NCBI RefSeq assembly: GCF_011398355.1
Contig: NZ_AP021889.1
Span: forward strand, 868,001-932,000
Direction of reading: 5' to 3'
From: Thiosulfatimonas sediminis
GTDB lineage: Bacteria > Pseudomonadota > Gammaproteobacteria > Thiomicrospirales > Thiomicrospiraceae
Length of the DNA: 64,000 bases
Both the position numbers and the translations under genes were made by a program. Within the stretch, counting starts at the first letter, position 1; every line of letters begins with the position of its first letter. Below are positions 29,170 to 37,106 of this stretch, in pieces. Below the pieces are notes generated by a model. That model saw nothing but the letters and a program-made list of their open reading frames with translations. It did not search any database and was not told the origin of the DNA.

Positions 29170-31779
29170 ATGATTAACCAACATCTTCGCTTATTACTTC
29201 CCTTTATCTTGATTATTATTGGATTAGCGGCGATTGTGGTCAACATGGACTTTACGCTACGCAACGAACAACAAGCAAAAAACAACCAACAAATCCTTGA
29301 CCAAGTTACCGGCATCATCCGATCCAATTTAACCAAGACCAATGAAGACGTACAATTCATAGCGGCACTACCGCTTGCAGAAGCTTTTCTACATAACCCA
29401 CAGGACGAGCGAAGCTATCAGCAACTTTCCGACACGCTTCTAAAATTCACCAACTCTCGCCAAGACTACCATCAACTCCGGCTTCTTGATAAAAATGGAA
29501 TGGAAAAACTCCGCATTGAGCTCAACAAGCGCACCTTAAATTTAGTCCCCGAAGAAGAGTTGCAAGACAAGTCTGATCGATACTATTACCAAGCAGCCAA
29601 AACCTTGTCACCAGGTGAGATTTATCAATCGCCGCTCGATTTAAATATCGAATTCGATAAGATTGAACGCCCTTTTCGCCCCACCTTACGTTTTGTACAA
29701 GGCATTTTTTCTGGTGGTGAAATCTTGGGATACGTCGTACTTAACTACAATGTGAACTCTATTTTTAGAAACCTTGACCGAGTGATGGCAAATTATCGCA
29801 ACGAACAAACCAAGTTGTATATCGCCAACCAGCAAGGCTACTTACTTTACAGTCCAAACGACACCCAAAACTGGGGCTTTATGTTTAATCGTCCTGACTT
29901 GACCTTAGAAAAAATACAGCCTCTACTGTGGCAAAAAATACAACAACAAACACACGCCGAACAAGCATTAAAAATCGAACAGAATTTGTATTTTTACCAG
30001 CATATCTGCGCTTTTAACAGCTGCTTGGATTTAGACCCTCATGCGGTACTACCCAATCAGGCTGAAGACTTACCCTGGTACCTCATCAGCGAAACGCCAA
30101 GCTTAAACGTAAGCAACCTATTTTGGCTAAACAGTTATTGGCCATATATGATGCTATTACTCATGCTAAGCACGATTCTATTAGTACTCAAAATTAGCCA
30201 AAAATTGGGCAGAACTTATCACACTTTGGTCGAAAAACAACAGGATATCCGCAATAGTGAACAGCGTTTTGCCAAAGTCATCGAATCCATTCCTGACGGC
30301 TTAATCATCCTCAATGAGAAGGCCAAAATCGAAACGGTAAACCCAGCAGCCGAAGCGATTTTTGGCGTCGACAAAATGCAACTACTCGGCAACCCAATTG
30401 AAGTGCTGATGAGCGGGCATTTTAAAGAGATGCATTACAGCAAAACCGATGACTTTTATCATAATCCACGGCGCATTGAAATTACTCGCGAACGCCCGTA
30501 TTGTTACAAACACCCAAATGGCTCAACACACTTTGTACAGGCTACCATCAATCCCTTAAAAACGGCAGACGGCGTAATCGCTATTGTTCTAGTCAAAGAC
30601 GTGACCAAAAGCTTAAAGCAAGAAGACAAATTGCGCCAATCACAAAAGTTAGATGCCCTTGGTCAGTTAACAGGTGGCGTGGCACATGACTTCAACAATC
30701 TGTTAGCCATTATGCTCGGCAATCTGGAACTACTGGAAATGCAAGCTCAAGGCCAAGATAAACTACTGACGCGAATTACTAAAATCACCAATGCCGTCAA
30801 CAGTGCTGCAGACTTAACCCAAAAACTCCTTACGGTTTCTCGCCGCAAAAACCTTAGCGCCCAAACCGTTGACTTAAAAACGTTTATGGAAAGCACCATG
30901 GATATGCTGCTACGAACAATCAAACAACAAAAAGTGCAGATTAGTTATTCGATTGAAGACAACATCCCTGCGGTGTTTATCGACCCAAATGAATTAACCA
31001 ATGCGTTGATTAACTTACTGCTCAACGCGCGTGATGCAATGCCAAACGGCGGAAAGATCTTTATCCGCATTGAAAACGCCTATTTAGACCAAGATTACAT
31101 AAAGAGTATTTCTGACACCATTAAACAAGGCAAATATGTGCTCATTAGCGTTGAAGACAACGGTTGCGGCATACCCAAAGGCTTGCTTGATAAAGTGCTC
31201 GAACCCTTCTTCACCACCAAAGAAAAAGACAAAGGAACCGGCCTTGGTTTGGCAATGATTTACGGCTTTATAAAACAATCTAATGGCCATATGCGCATTT
31301 ACAGTGAAGAAGGGTCCGGCACAAATATCCACCTCTACTTGCCAACCATCGAAAATGCCGACACTAAAGTACCGATTAAACATGACGTTCCAGTACTGCC
31401 GCCGGAAAACTGGAGTAATTTACGCGCCTTGGTGGTAGACGATGAAGTAGAATTGGCAGAGGTCGCCGCCTCTTATCTGGAGCTAACCGGCATAACAGTT
31501 GATGTTTGCCATTCTGCCGACTCCGCTTGGCAAAAAGTTCAACAACAATCATACGACATTGTTTTCTCGGACATTGTTATGCCAGGAGAGATGGACGGCA
31601 TTGATCTACTTAAAAAATTAAAAGAACAAAAACCCAATACCGCCGTTATCTTAACCAGTGGTTTTTCTGAAGAGATGCTAACCCAGCAATACCAATTGCA
31701 AGAAAAAGCAGTCTTTGTTCACAAACCCTATAAACGCGATCAAGTTACCGATGCCATTATCAAAGCGCTAAAGAAGTAA
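29170..31779 (+). CDS. Membrane hybrid sensor kinase (Cache-like, PAS, HisKA, HATPase, REC)
   Basis: The 869-residue protein has a transmembrane helix at about 6-25, a periplasmic domain of nearly 300 residues with Cache-like features (YQLRLLDKNGMEKLRIELN) and a second helix at about 321-343. A PAS domain (360-480) follows, then the HisKA site in GQLTGGVAHDFNNLLAIM, HATPase_c (NLLLNARDAMPNGG, DNGCGIP, GTGLGLAM) and a C-terminal receiver (ALVVDDE, FSDIVMPGEMDG, HKPYKRDQ). The HDFNN-type histidine motif places it in the FixL/NtrB-like kinase class. It is three bases upstream of the REC-EAL gene, so the two form a signalling pair that probably controls cyclic-di-GMP. The ligand is unknown; small carboxylates or amino acids are common for such domains. 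Confidence 0.88.
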   Translation: MINQHLRLLLPFILIIIGLAAIVVNMDFTLRNEQQAKNNQQILDQVTGIIRSNLTKTNEDVQFIAALPLAEAFLHNPQDERSYQQLSDTLLKFTNSRQDYHQLRLLDKNGMEKLRIELNKRTLNLVPEEELQDKSDRYYYQAAKTLSPGEIYQSPLDLNIEFDKIERPFRPTLRFVQGIFSGGEILGYVVLNYNVNSIFRNLDRVMANYRNEQTKLYIANQQGYLLYSPNDTQNWGFMFNRPDLTLEKIQPLLWQKIQQQTHAEQALKIEQNLYFYQHICAFNSCLDLDPHAVLPNQAEDLPWYLISETPSLNVSNLFWLNSYWPYMMLLLMLSTILLVLKISQKLGRTYHTLVEKQQDIRNSEQRFAKVIESIPDGLIILNEKAKIETVNPAAEAIFGVDKMQLLGNPIEVLMSGHFKEMHYSKTDDFYHNPRRIEITRERPYCYKHPNGSTHFVQATINPLKTADGVIAIVLVKDVTKSLKQEDKLRQSQKLDALGQLTGGVAHDFNNLLAIMLGNLELLEMQAQGQDKLLTRITKITNAVNSAADLTQKLLTVSRRKNLSAQTVDLKTFMESTMDMLLRTIKQQKVQISYSIEDNIPAVFIDPNELTNALINLLLNARDAMPNGGKIFIRIENAYLDQDYIKSISDTIKQGKYVLISVEDNGCGIPKGLLDKVLEPFFTTKEKDKGTGLGLAMIYGFIKQSNGHMRIYSEEGSGTNIHLYLPTIENADTKVPIKHDVPVLPPENWSNLRALVVDDEVELAEVAASYLELTGITVDVCHSADSAWQKVQQQSYDIVFSDIVMPGEMDGIDLLKKLKEQKPNTAVILTSGFSEEMLTQQYQLQEKAVFVHKPYKRDQVTDAIIKALKK

Positions 31780-31782
31780 AAT

Positions 31783-32985
31783 ATGCATAAACACGCATTA
31801 ATTGTCGATGACGAACTGGGCATTTGCGAACTCATCAGTGAAGTTTGCGAGCTGCAGAACATTCAGTCTAGCTACCTGACTGATGCCACCCTCTTTACCC
31901 AAGCGCTTGGCGAACATCCAGAAACATCCTTAATCTTTCTTGACTTAAATATGCCCAACAAAGATGGCATTGAAGTCTTGCGCGAACTGACGGACATTCA
32001 ATTCCAAGGGCAATTAGTGCTAATGAGCGGCTTTGACGATGGCGTTTTATCGAGCGCCTACGAACTCGCTATCGAACTTGGCTTATGTTTAATGCCCTCG
32101 ATTACCAAGCCATTCACCTTACAAGAAATTCGCACCATTTTAGAAACGCTGTACTCACCGCTCGCTAATAGTACAACATCAATTTTGGCCGAAGACATTT
32201 GCGAACACAGTTACGAACGTGTTAAAAAATGGCTTGATAACGACCAACTCGTTGTGCATTATCAACCGCAAATTCATCTCCAAAAACTCACTCTGGAGGG
32301 CGTGGAATGCTTGGTTCGCCTGATTGATGATGATGGCATATTGATCTATCCAAACGACTTTATCAACACCGTTGAAACCCACGGCCTTAATCAAGTCTTA
32401 CTCGAAAAAGTGGTTGACCGTTTCTGTGCAGACTATCAACAAAATCCCAAATGCTTTGCCGATTTGAGTATCTCTATCAATGTCTCAGCACTTGACCTTG
32501 ACCGCCTATCCTTTCCGGACGATTTATGGGGCAAAATAAAAACCACCAACATTCAACCACAAAACATTATTGTCGAAATTACCGAATCACGCGCTATCGA
32601 GCAAATGAGAGTTGGTCTAGACATCCTAGCGCGCTTACGCTTAAAAGGCTTTCAACTTTCAATTGATGACTTTGGCACTGGCCGAGCAGTTCTTGGGAAC
32701 ATTCGTAAACTGCCTTATAACGAACTCAAAATAGACCGTTCCTTTGTCGACCAACTAACGAGCAATCCACGCACACTCTCGCTGACTCATGATCTCATCC
32801 AAATGGCTCATCATCTCGGTTTACGCATTGTCGCCGAAGGCATTGAAGACATCCAGACAGCCGAAGTCTTACGCCAGATGCACTGTGAAATCGGGCAAGG
32901 CTATCTGTATGCCAAACCCATGCCATTGGCACAACTCGCCCACTGGATAGCGCAACACCATGCAGACAAAGACAAGCCCAATTAA
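31783..32985 (+). CDS. Response regulator with EAL cyclic-di-GMP phosphodiesterase domain
   Basis: The 400-residue protein has an N-terminal receiver (LIVDDELGICELI, LIFLDLNMPNKDG with the phospho-Asp, and SITKPF) and a C-terminal EAL domain from about 145. The EAL motif itself reads ECL (EGVECLVRL), but the residues needed for metal and cyclic-di-GMP binding are present: SINVSA, VEITES, SIDDFGTG, ELKIDRSFV, VAEGIED and GQGYLYAKP. It is therefore likely an active phosphodiesterase. It starts three bases after the hybrid kinase stop. It converges on the displaced jetD 3' end, 26 bases away. Confidence 0.9.
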   Translation: MHKHALIVDDELGICELISEVCELQNIQSSYLTDATLFTQALGEHPETSLIFLDLNMPNKDGIEVLRELTDIQFQGQLVLMSGFDDGVLSSAYELAIELGLCLMPSITKPFTLQEIRTILETLYSPLANSTTSILAEDICEHSYERVKKWLDNDQLVVHYQPQIHLQKLTLEGVECLVRLIDDDGILIYPNDFINTVETHGLNQVLLEKVVDRFCADYQQNPKCFADLSISINVSALDLDRLSFPDDLWGKIKTTNIQPQNIIVEITESRAIEQMRVGLDILARLRLKGFQLSIDDFGTGRAVLGNIRKLPYNELKIDRSFVDQLTSNPRTLSLTHDLIQMAHHLGLRIVAEGIEDIQTAEVLRQMHCEIGQGYLYAKPMPLAQLAHWIAQHHADKDKPN

Positions 32986-33011
32986 TCACAAGCCTCGCCA
33001 CCAGCAACAAA

Positions 33012-33240
33012 TTACAGCGCTTCGAGCCGTTTTTTTAAAAATGGCAACGCAATCCGCTCTTGTTCCAAGCGCAAACTTTTCTGCCAGCGATGCTCCACCA
33101 ATCCTAAGTACATCGCACGCTCTTCCTGAGTGAGAGCATCCAAACACTCTGCTTTTGATGGCGAGGGTTCCTGGCACCAAAAAGACCGATGAGCCAACAA
33201 CGTTGATTCATCCATCAAAAGAGAACGTACCAGTGGAAAC
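33012..33240 (-). pseudogene. jetD: Wadjet JetD, displaced 3' part
   Basis: Read on the minus strand from the IS66-B edge, the frame gives FPLVRSLLMDESTLLAHRSFW and continues to the stop at 33012, ending KKRLEAL. This is the C-terminal end of JetD that is missing at 19147. The first 8 bases (33233-33240) are the target duplication. The 73 codons that follow continue exactly in phase with the 5' part. It lies 13.9 kb away from its 5' half and on the opposite strand. Confidence 0.93.
33233..33240. repeat. Target-site copy GTGGAAAC flanking IS66-B (left)
   Basis: It is the reverse complement of the GTTTCCAC beside IS66-A at 19140-19147. An opposite orientation is expected after inversion of the block between the two elements. 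Confidence 0.93.
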
Positions 33241-33320
33241 GTAAGCGCCAATTTACCCACATCTAAAATTCCTGAATAAAGTTCGTTATTCTTCTATGTG
33301 TTTTCAATCACAGGAGAATT

Positions 33321-33623
33321 TTGATGAGCAAACACGAACTTTGGGTGCAGCGCATTGCCGATTGGCAAGCCAGTGGTCTTTCACAACGGGCATTTTGCCA
33401 GCAGCAAGGCTTGGCGATTTCAACCTTTTATACTTGGCGACGTAGGCTTCGAAACTTAAGCCAAGAACCGATCAAAGAATCTTCTGCCTTTTTGCCGATG
33501 GTGATTCACGATCAGTCTGAACCGTGCTCAACCAGCATTGCCATCAAGGCAAAAGGATTGGCATTTGAGTGTTCCGTGGTGCAATTAGCGCAATTAATCA
33601 CCGAGTTGAATCGTCATGCTTAG
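33321..33623 (+). CDS. tnpA: IS66 TnpA (copy B)
   Basis: The 100-residue helix-turn-helix Orf1 is nearly identical to that of copy A (a few substitutions such as EPIKESS for APIKESS). GGAGAA lies eight bases before the ATG. Confidence 0.92.
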   Translation: MMSKHELWVQRIADWQASGLSQRAFCQQQGLAISTFYTWRRRLRNLSQEPIKESSAFLPMVIHDQSEPCSTSIAIKAKGLAFECSVVQLAQLITELNRHA

Positions 33624-33972
33624 ACCAAGCTTTGATGCACACGTCTTTGTCTATCGTGATTCCGTGGATATGCGTAAATCTATTAATGGACTGGCCGCCA
33701 TTGTAGAACTTGAACTGGGACATTCTCTCATGAATGGTGCACTGTTTGTGTTTTGCAACCGTTCTCGCGATAAGGTCAAACTCCTCTACTGGGAGCGCAA
33801 TGGCTTTGTGCTCTGGTACAAGCGATTAGAGAAACACAAGTTTAAATGGCTCAATCCTCAGGAAACAAAGGATTCGATTGAAGTTACCGGCAAACAGCTC
33901 AATCAGTTACTCGATGGCTTGGATATTTTTCAACAGCCGCATCAATCACTTTTCTATGACAACGTGAGCTAA
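33616..33972 (+). CDS. tnpB: IS66 TnpB (copy B)
   Basis: The 118-residue Orf2 overlaps tnpA by eight bases. Residues near 85-94 read NPQETKDSIE where the other copies have APVVDQEAVS. A block of changes confined to about ten residues suggests recombination with a divergent relative rather than point drift. Confidence 0.92.
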   Translation: MLRPSFDAHVFVYRDSVDMRKSINGLAAIVELELGHSLMNGALFVFCNRSRDKVKLLYWERNGFVLWYKRLEKHKFKWLNPQETKDSIEVTGKQLNQLLDGLDIFQQPHQSLFYDNVS

Positions 33973-33992
33973 TTCGGGTATCTTACCCGCCC

Positions 33993-35519
33993 ATGAAAAC
34001 ACCTCTGACTGCTCACGATTTACCCGATGATATCGATGTCTTAAAAGCCTTGGTTTTACAAAAAGACCAGCACATCGACACCTTATCAACGGAAGTCAGT
34101 CGTCTGTCTGAATTGGTCATGTTCTTTAAGGTTCGTCAATTCTATAAAAGCAGTGAAAAACACCCCGATCAAGCGGAACTGTTTAATGAACCCGAAGTCG
34201 AGGACAATTCGTCTTTGAGAGCGTCGAGTAGTGATGAATCCTCGAGTGCCTCACCCAAAGCAAAATCCAACGCGGGTCGTAAACCCTTACCAAAGAATCT
34301 TCCCCGTCAACGTGTTGAACATTGCTTACCGGCCGGTGAGAAATGTGACTGTGGCTCAGAGTTCAAAGAAATCGGTGAAGAAGTCTCTGAGCAATTAGAA
34401 ATTATTCCTGCCAAAATCATTGTTCGTCAGTTAGTGCGTAAAAAATACGCCTGCCCATGTTGTGAGGGTTCGCTTAAGTTAGCGTCCATGCCCAAACAGC
34501 CGATTCCCAAAAGCATCGCCGGTCCGGGATTAATGGCCTACATTGCCACCGCGAAATACCAAGATGGCGTACCGCTGTATCGTCAAGAAAAAGCCTTTGA
34601 ACGTTTAGAGGTCGAACTGTCACGCCAAACGATGGCCAACTGGATGATTAAGGGGGCCCAACTCTGCCAGCCTCTGTACAACCTGATGCAAGATTCTCTG
34701 CTCGACAGTGGTTATGTGCATATGGATGAAACGCGTGTGCAAGTGCTCAATGAGGTGGGGAAAACCGCAGAGAGTAACAGCTATATGTGGGTACGCAAGA
34801 CGGGTGATCAAAAACATCCAGTGGTGTTATTCGACTATTCACCGGATCGCACCGCACAAACCGCCATGAATTTATTGCCTGAGTTTAAAGGCTTCCTACA
34901 AACCGATGACTATGCGGGTTATCACAAAATCGGTGCAACGGAACAGATTACCCATCTAGGTTGTTGGGCCCATGCCAGACGTAAGTTTATGGATGCCAAA
35001 AAAGTACTGCCTAAGAATAAAACCGGCAAGGCGGACATGGCACTCAATCTCATTCAAAAGCTCTATCAAATTGAACAACACATCAAAGACCAACCACCAA
35101 ATAAACGACTCGAGATCCGGCAAACCGAAAGCCGGCGGGTTTTAGAACAGCTCAAAACGTGGTTGGATAAAAGCCTCAACAGCACCGTGCCCAAAAGCAA
35201 ACTCGGTGAGGCCTTGAGCTATCTGGCAAAAAACTGGGAAAAACTTCAAATCTTCACCACGAATGGGCGATTGAATATCGACAACAACCCAGTTGAGAAT
35301 GCCATTCGTCCCTTCGCGATCGGACGCAAGAACTGGCTCTTTAGCCAATCGGTTAAAGGCGCCAAAGCCAGTGCGATGCTGTACAGCTTGATTGAAACCG
35401 CCAAAGCCAACGGACTCGAACCCCAAGCTTATCTCACCGATCTCTTCCGAGACCTGCCCAACTGCGACACCCTCGAGCAGTTCGAAGCACTTCTGCCGTG
35501 GAATCACACCGCATCCTAG
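33993..35519 (+). CDS. tnpC: IS66 transposase TnpC (copy B)
   Basis: The 508-residue TnpC has one extra serine in the linker (ASSSDESSS) compared with copies A and D. Catalytic motifs MDETRVQVL, QTDDYAGY and NNPVENAIRPFAIGR are complete. One zinc-knuckle position reads CPCCEG instead of CPGCEG. Confidence 0.95.
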   Translation: MKTPLTAHDLPDDIDVLKALVLQKDQHIDTLSTEVSRLSELVMFFKVRQFYKSSEKHPDQAELFNEPEVEDNSSLRASSSDESSSASPKAKSNAGRKPLPKNLPRQRVEHCLPAGEKCDCGSEFKEIGEEVSEQLEIIPAKIIVRQLVRKKYACPCCEGSLKLASMPKQPIPKSIAGPGLMAYIATAKYQDGVPLYRQEKAFERLEVELSRQTMANWMIKGAQLCQPLYNLMQDSLLDSGYVHMDETRVQVLNEVGKTAESNSYMWVRKTGDQKHPVVLFDYSPDRTAQTAMNLLPEFKGFLQTDDYAGYHKIGATEQITHLGCWAHARRKFMDAKKVLPKNKTGKADMALNLIQKLYQIEQHIKDQPPNKRLEIRQTESRRVLEQLKTWLDKSLNSTVPKSKLGEALSYLAKNWEKLQIFTTNGRLNIDNNPVENAIRPFAIGRKNWLFSQSVKGAKASAMLYSLIETAKANGLEPQAYLTDLFRDLPNCDTLEQFEALLPWNHTAS

Positions 35520-35551
35520 AAAACTAGGGCGTGGGTAAATTGTCGCTTACA

Positions 35552-35864
35552 AAATATCCAAGCCATCGAGTAACTGATTAAGCTGTTTGCCTGTGACCGA
35601 CACCGCTTCTTGATCGACGACTGGTGCTAACCATTTGAACTTGTGTTTCTCTAATCGCTTGTACCAGAGCACAAAACCATTGCGTTCCCAGTAGAGGAGT
35701 TTGACCTTATCGCGAGAACGGTTGCAAAACACAAACAGTGCGCCACTCATGGGAGAATGTCCCAGCTCAGCTTCCACAATGGCCGCCAGTCCATTAATGG
35801 ATTTACGCATATCCACGGAATCACGATAGACAAAGACGTGTGCATCAAAGCTTGGTCTAAGCAT
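35552..35864 (-). pseudogene. tnpB: IS66 tnpB, 3'-truncated (copy C)
   Basis: The first 104 residues (to NQLLDGLDI) match TnpB of copies A and D. The frame then runs into the IS66-B terminus and stops, losing the last 13 or so residues. Confidence 0.88.
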
Positions 35865-36159
35865 GACGATTCAACTCGGTGATTAATTGCGCTAATTGCA
35901 CCACGGAACACTCAAATACCAATCCTTTTGCCTTGACTGCAATGCTGGTTGAGCACGGTTCAGGCTGATCGTGAATCACCATCGGCAAAAAGGCAGAAGA
36001 TTCTTTGATGGGTGCTTGGCTTAAGTTTCGAAGCCTACGTCGCCAAGTATAAAAGGTTGAAATCGCCAAGCCTTGCTGCTGGCAAAATGCCCGTTGTGAA
36101 AGACCACTGGCTTGCCAATCGGCAATCCGCTGCACCCAAAGTTCGTGTTTGCTCATCAA
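35857..36159 (-). CDS. tnpA: IS66 TnpA (copy C)
   Basis: The 100-residue intact Orf1 is nearly identical to the others. It is probably functionless in this truncated copy unless it acts in trans. Confidence 0.88.
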   Translation of the reverse strand: MMSKHELWVQRIADWQASGLSQRAFCQQQGLAISTFYTWRRRLRNLSQAPIKESSAFLPMVIHDQPEPCSTSIAVKAKGLVFECSVVQLAQLITELNRHA

Positions 36160-36266
36160 AATTCTCCTGTGATTGAAAACACATAGAAGAATAACGAACT
36201 TTATTCAGGAATTTTAGATGTGAGTAAATTGACGGTTAGCTTACTTTATTAGCGTATTTCAGGCAT

Positions 36267-36292
36267 AAAAAAATCCCCAATACATCGGGGAC
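36267..36292 (-). terminator. Terminator displaced from the porin gene
   Basis: TCCCC / GGGGA with an 8-base loop is followed on the minus strand by T7. A second hairpin CCCGTTTTCACGGG at 36310-36323 with a T tail on the plus strand lies next to it. Without element G these would sit roughly 130-170 bases after the porin stop, so they are probably the original end of that operon. Confidence 0.65.
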
Positions 36293-36439
36293 TTTGTCAG
36301 TCGTTTCAGCCCGTTTTCACGGGTTTTATTGTTTTAAAATCAGTTAGTTAAAGAGTAAGCGTTCATTCCAGGACGTCCTGCCACGGCAATGAATTTCCCG
36401 CTACAGTAACCTCTCACTCACCAACAGGAGGTTACATTC

Positions 36440-36736
36440 ATGACAACAAAGCGCCGCACTGCCGACCAATGGCAAGTCCTGGTTGATCAGCAACATCACA
36501 GTGGCTTGTCAGCCCGACAGTTTTGCCAGCAACAAAAAGTTGGCTATGCCAGTTTTTGCAACTGGCGCAAACGCTTATCTGAAAAACCAGACGAGAGCGA
36601 CGATTCAGCATCCAGTGAATCCAGTTTTCTGGATCTGTCCTCAGTGATAAATGACTCACGCGCGAGCGACTCTGGCTGGAACATTGTTCTAAGTCTGGGC
36701 AACGGTGTTGAACTGCGACTGAGCCAGAACGGATGA
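36440..36736 (+). CDS. tnpA: IS66 TnpA (element G)
   Basis: The 98-residue Orf1 has the helix-turn-helix HSGLSARQFCQQQKVGYASF followed by CNWRKRL. AGGAGG lies about ten bases before the ATG. It overlaps tnpB by four bases. Confidence 0.9.
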   Translation: MTTKRRTADQWQVLVDQQHHSGLSARQFCQQQKVGYASFCNWRKRLSEKPDESDDSASSESSFLDLSSVINDSRASDSGWNIVLSLGNGVELRLSQNG

Positions 36737-37077
36737 TCGGGCTCGATAGTCAAGCGCGTATCTGGCTGTGCACCCAGCCCACCGACATGCGAAAATCCTT
36801 CCAAGGCCTCAGCGCCCTGGTTCGCAACCAACTCAAACAAGATCCGCTCAGCGGTCACTACTTTGTCTTCATCAATCGCCGTAAAACCCAGATGAAGATG
36901 CTGTATTTTACCGGAACCGGCTACTGCCTGTGGGCCAAACAACTGCAACAGGGACAGTTCCCAGTGCCCAAATCCAATGCGTCCCATCATGCGCTGACGC
37001 TTGCTGATCTGCAGCTGCTCATCGATGGTATTGAAGTGCAAAAATACCGCCAATTCAAGCGTTTCAAAAGGGTATAA
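36733..37077 (+). CDS. tnpB: IS66 TnpB (element G)
   Basis: The 114-residue Orf2 contains QPTDMRKSFQGLSALV and YFVFINRRKTQMKMLYFTGTGY, the IS66 Orf2 pattern. It is translationally coupled to tnpA by an ATGA overlap. Confidence 0.92.
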   Translation: MIGLDSQARIWLCTQPTDMRKSFQGLSALVRNQLKQDPLSGHYFVFINRRKTQMKMLYFTGTGYCLWAKQLQQGQFPVPKSNASHHALTLADLQLLIDGIEVQKYRQFKRFKRV

Positions 37078-37106
37078 GTACGTTAGTATTTGGTATAATA
37101 CAGCCC

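Larger units (their letters stand above)
33241..35551 (+). mobile_element. IS66-family element, copy B (2311 bp, complete)
   Basis: It runs from GTAAGCGCCAATTTACCC (33241) to GGGTAAATTGTCGCTTAC (35551), oriented opposite to copy A. All three genes are intact. The left flank is jetD 3' DNA and the right flank is the tnpB gene of a truncated copy C. The two 8-bp flanks do not match each other (GTGGAAAC / AAAATATC), which fits rearrangement. tnpB contains a divergent patch relative to the other copies. Confidence 0.95.
35552..36239 (-). mobile_element. IS66-family element, copy C (truncated)
   Basis: Only the tnpA end of the element is left: an intact tnpA, and tnpB cut at its 3' end by the IS66-B terminus. 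The tnpC half is absent from the other side of copy B, so a deletion accompanied or followed the arrival of B. The outer terminus is degenerate (GATGTGAGTAAATTGACGGTTAG), differing at several positions from the GTAAGCG ends of the other copies, so it may no longer be mobile. Confidence 0.85.

Noticed and set aside
33241-35551. Composite transposon formed by IS66 copies A and B mobilising the recA block
   Set aside because: The block holds essential chromosomal genes, and the target copies and the split jetD show an inversion, not a transposition of the interval.
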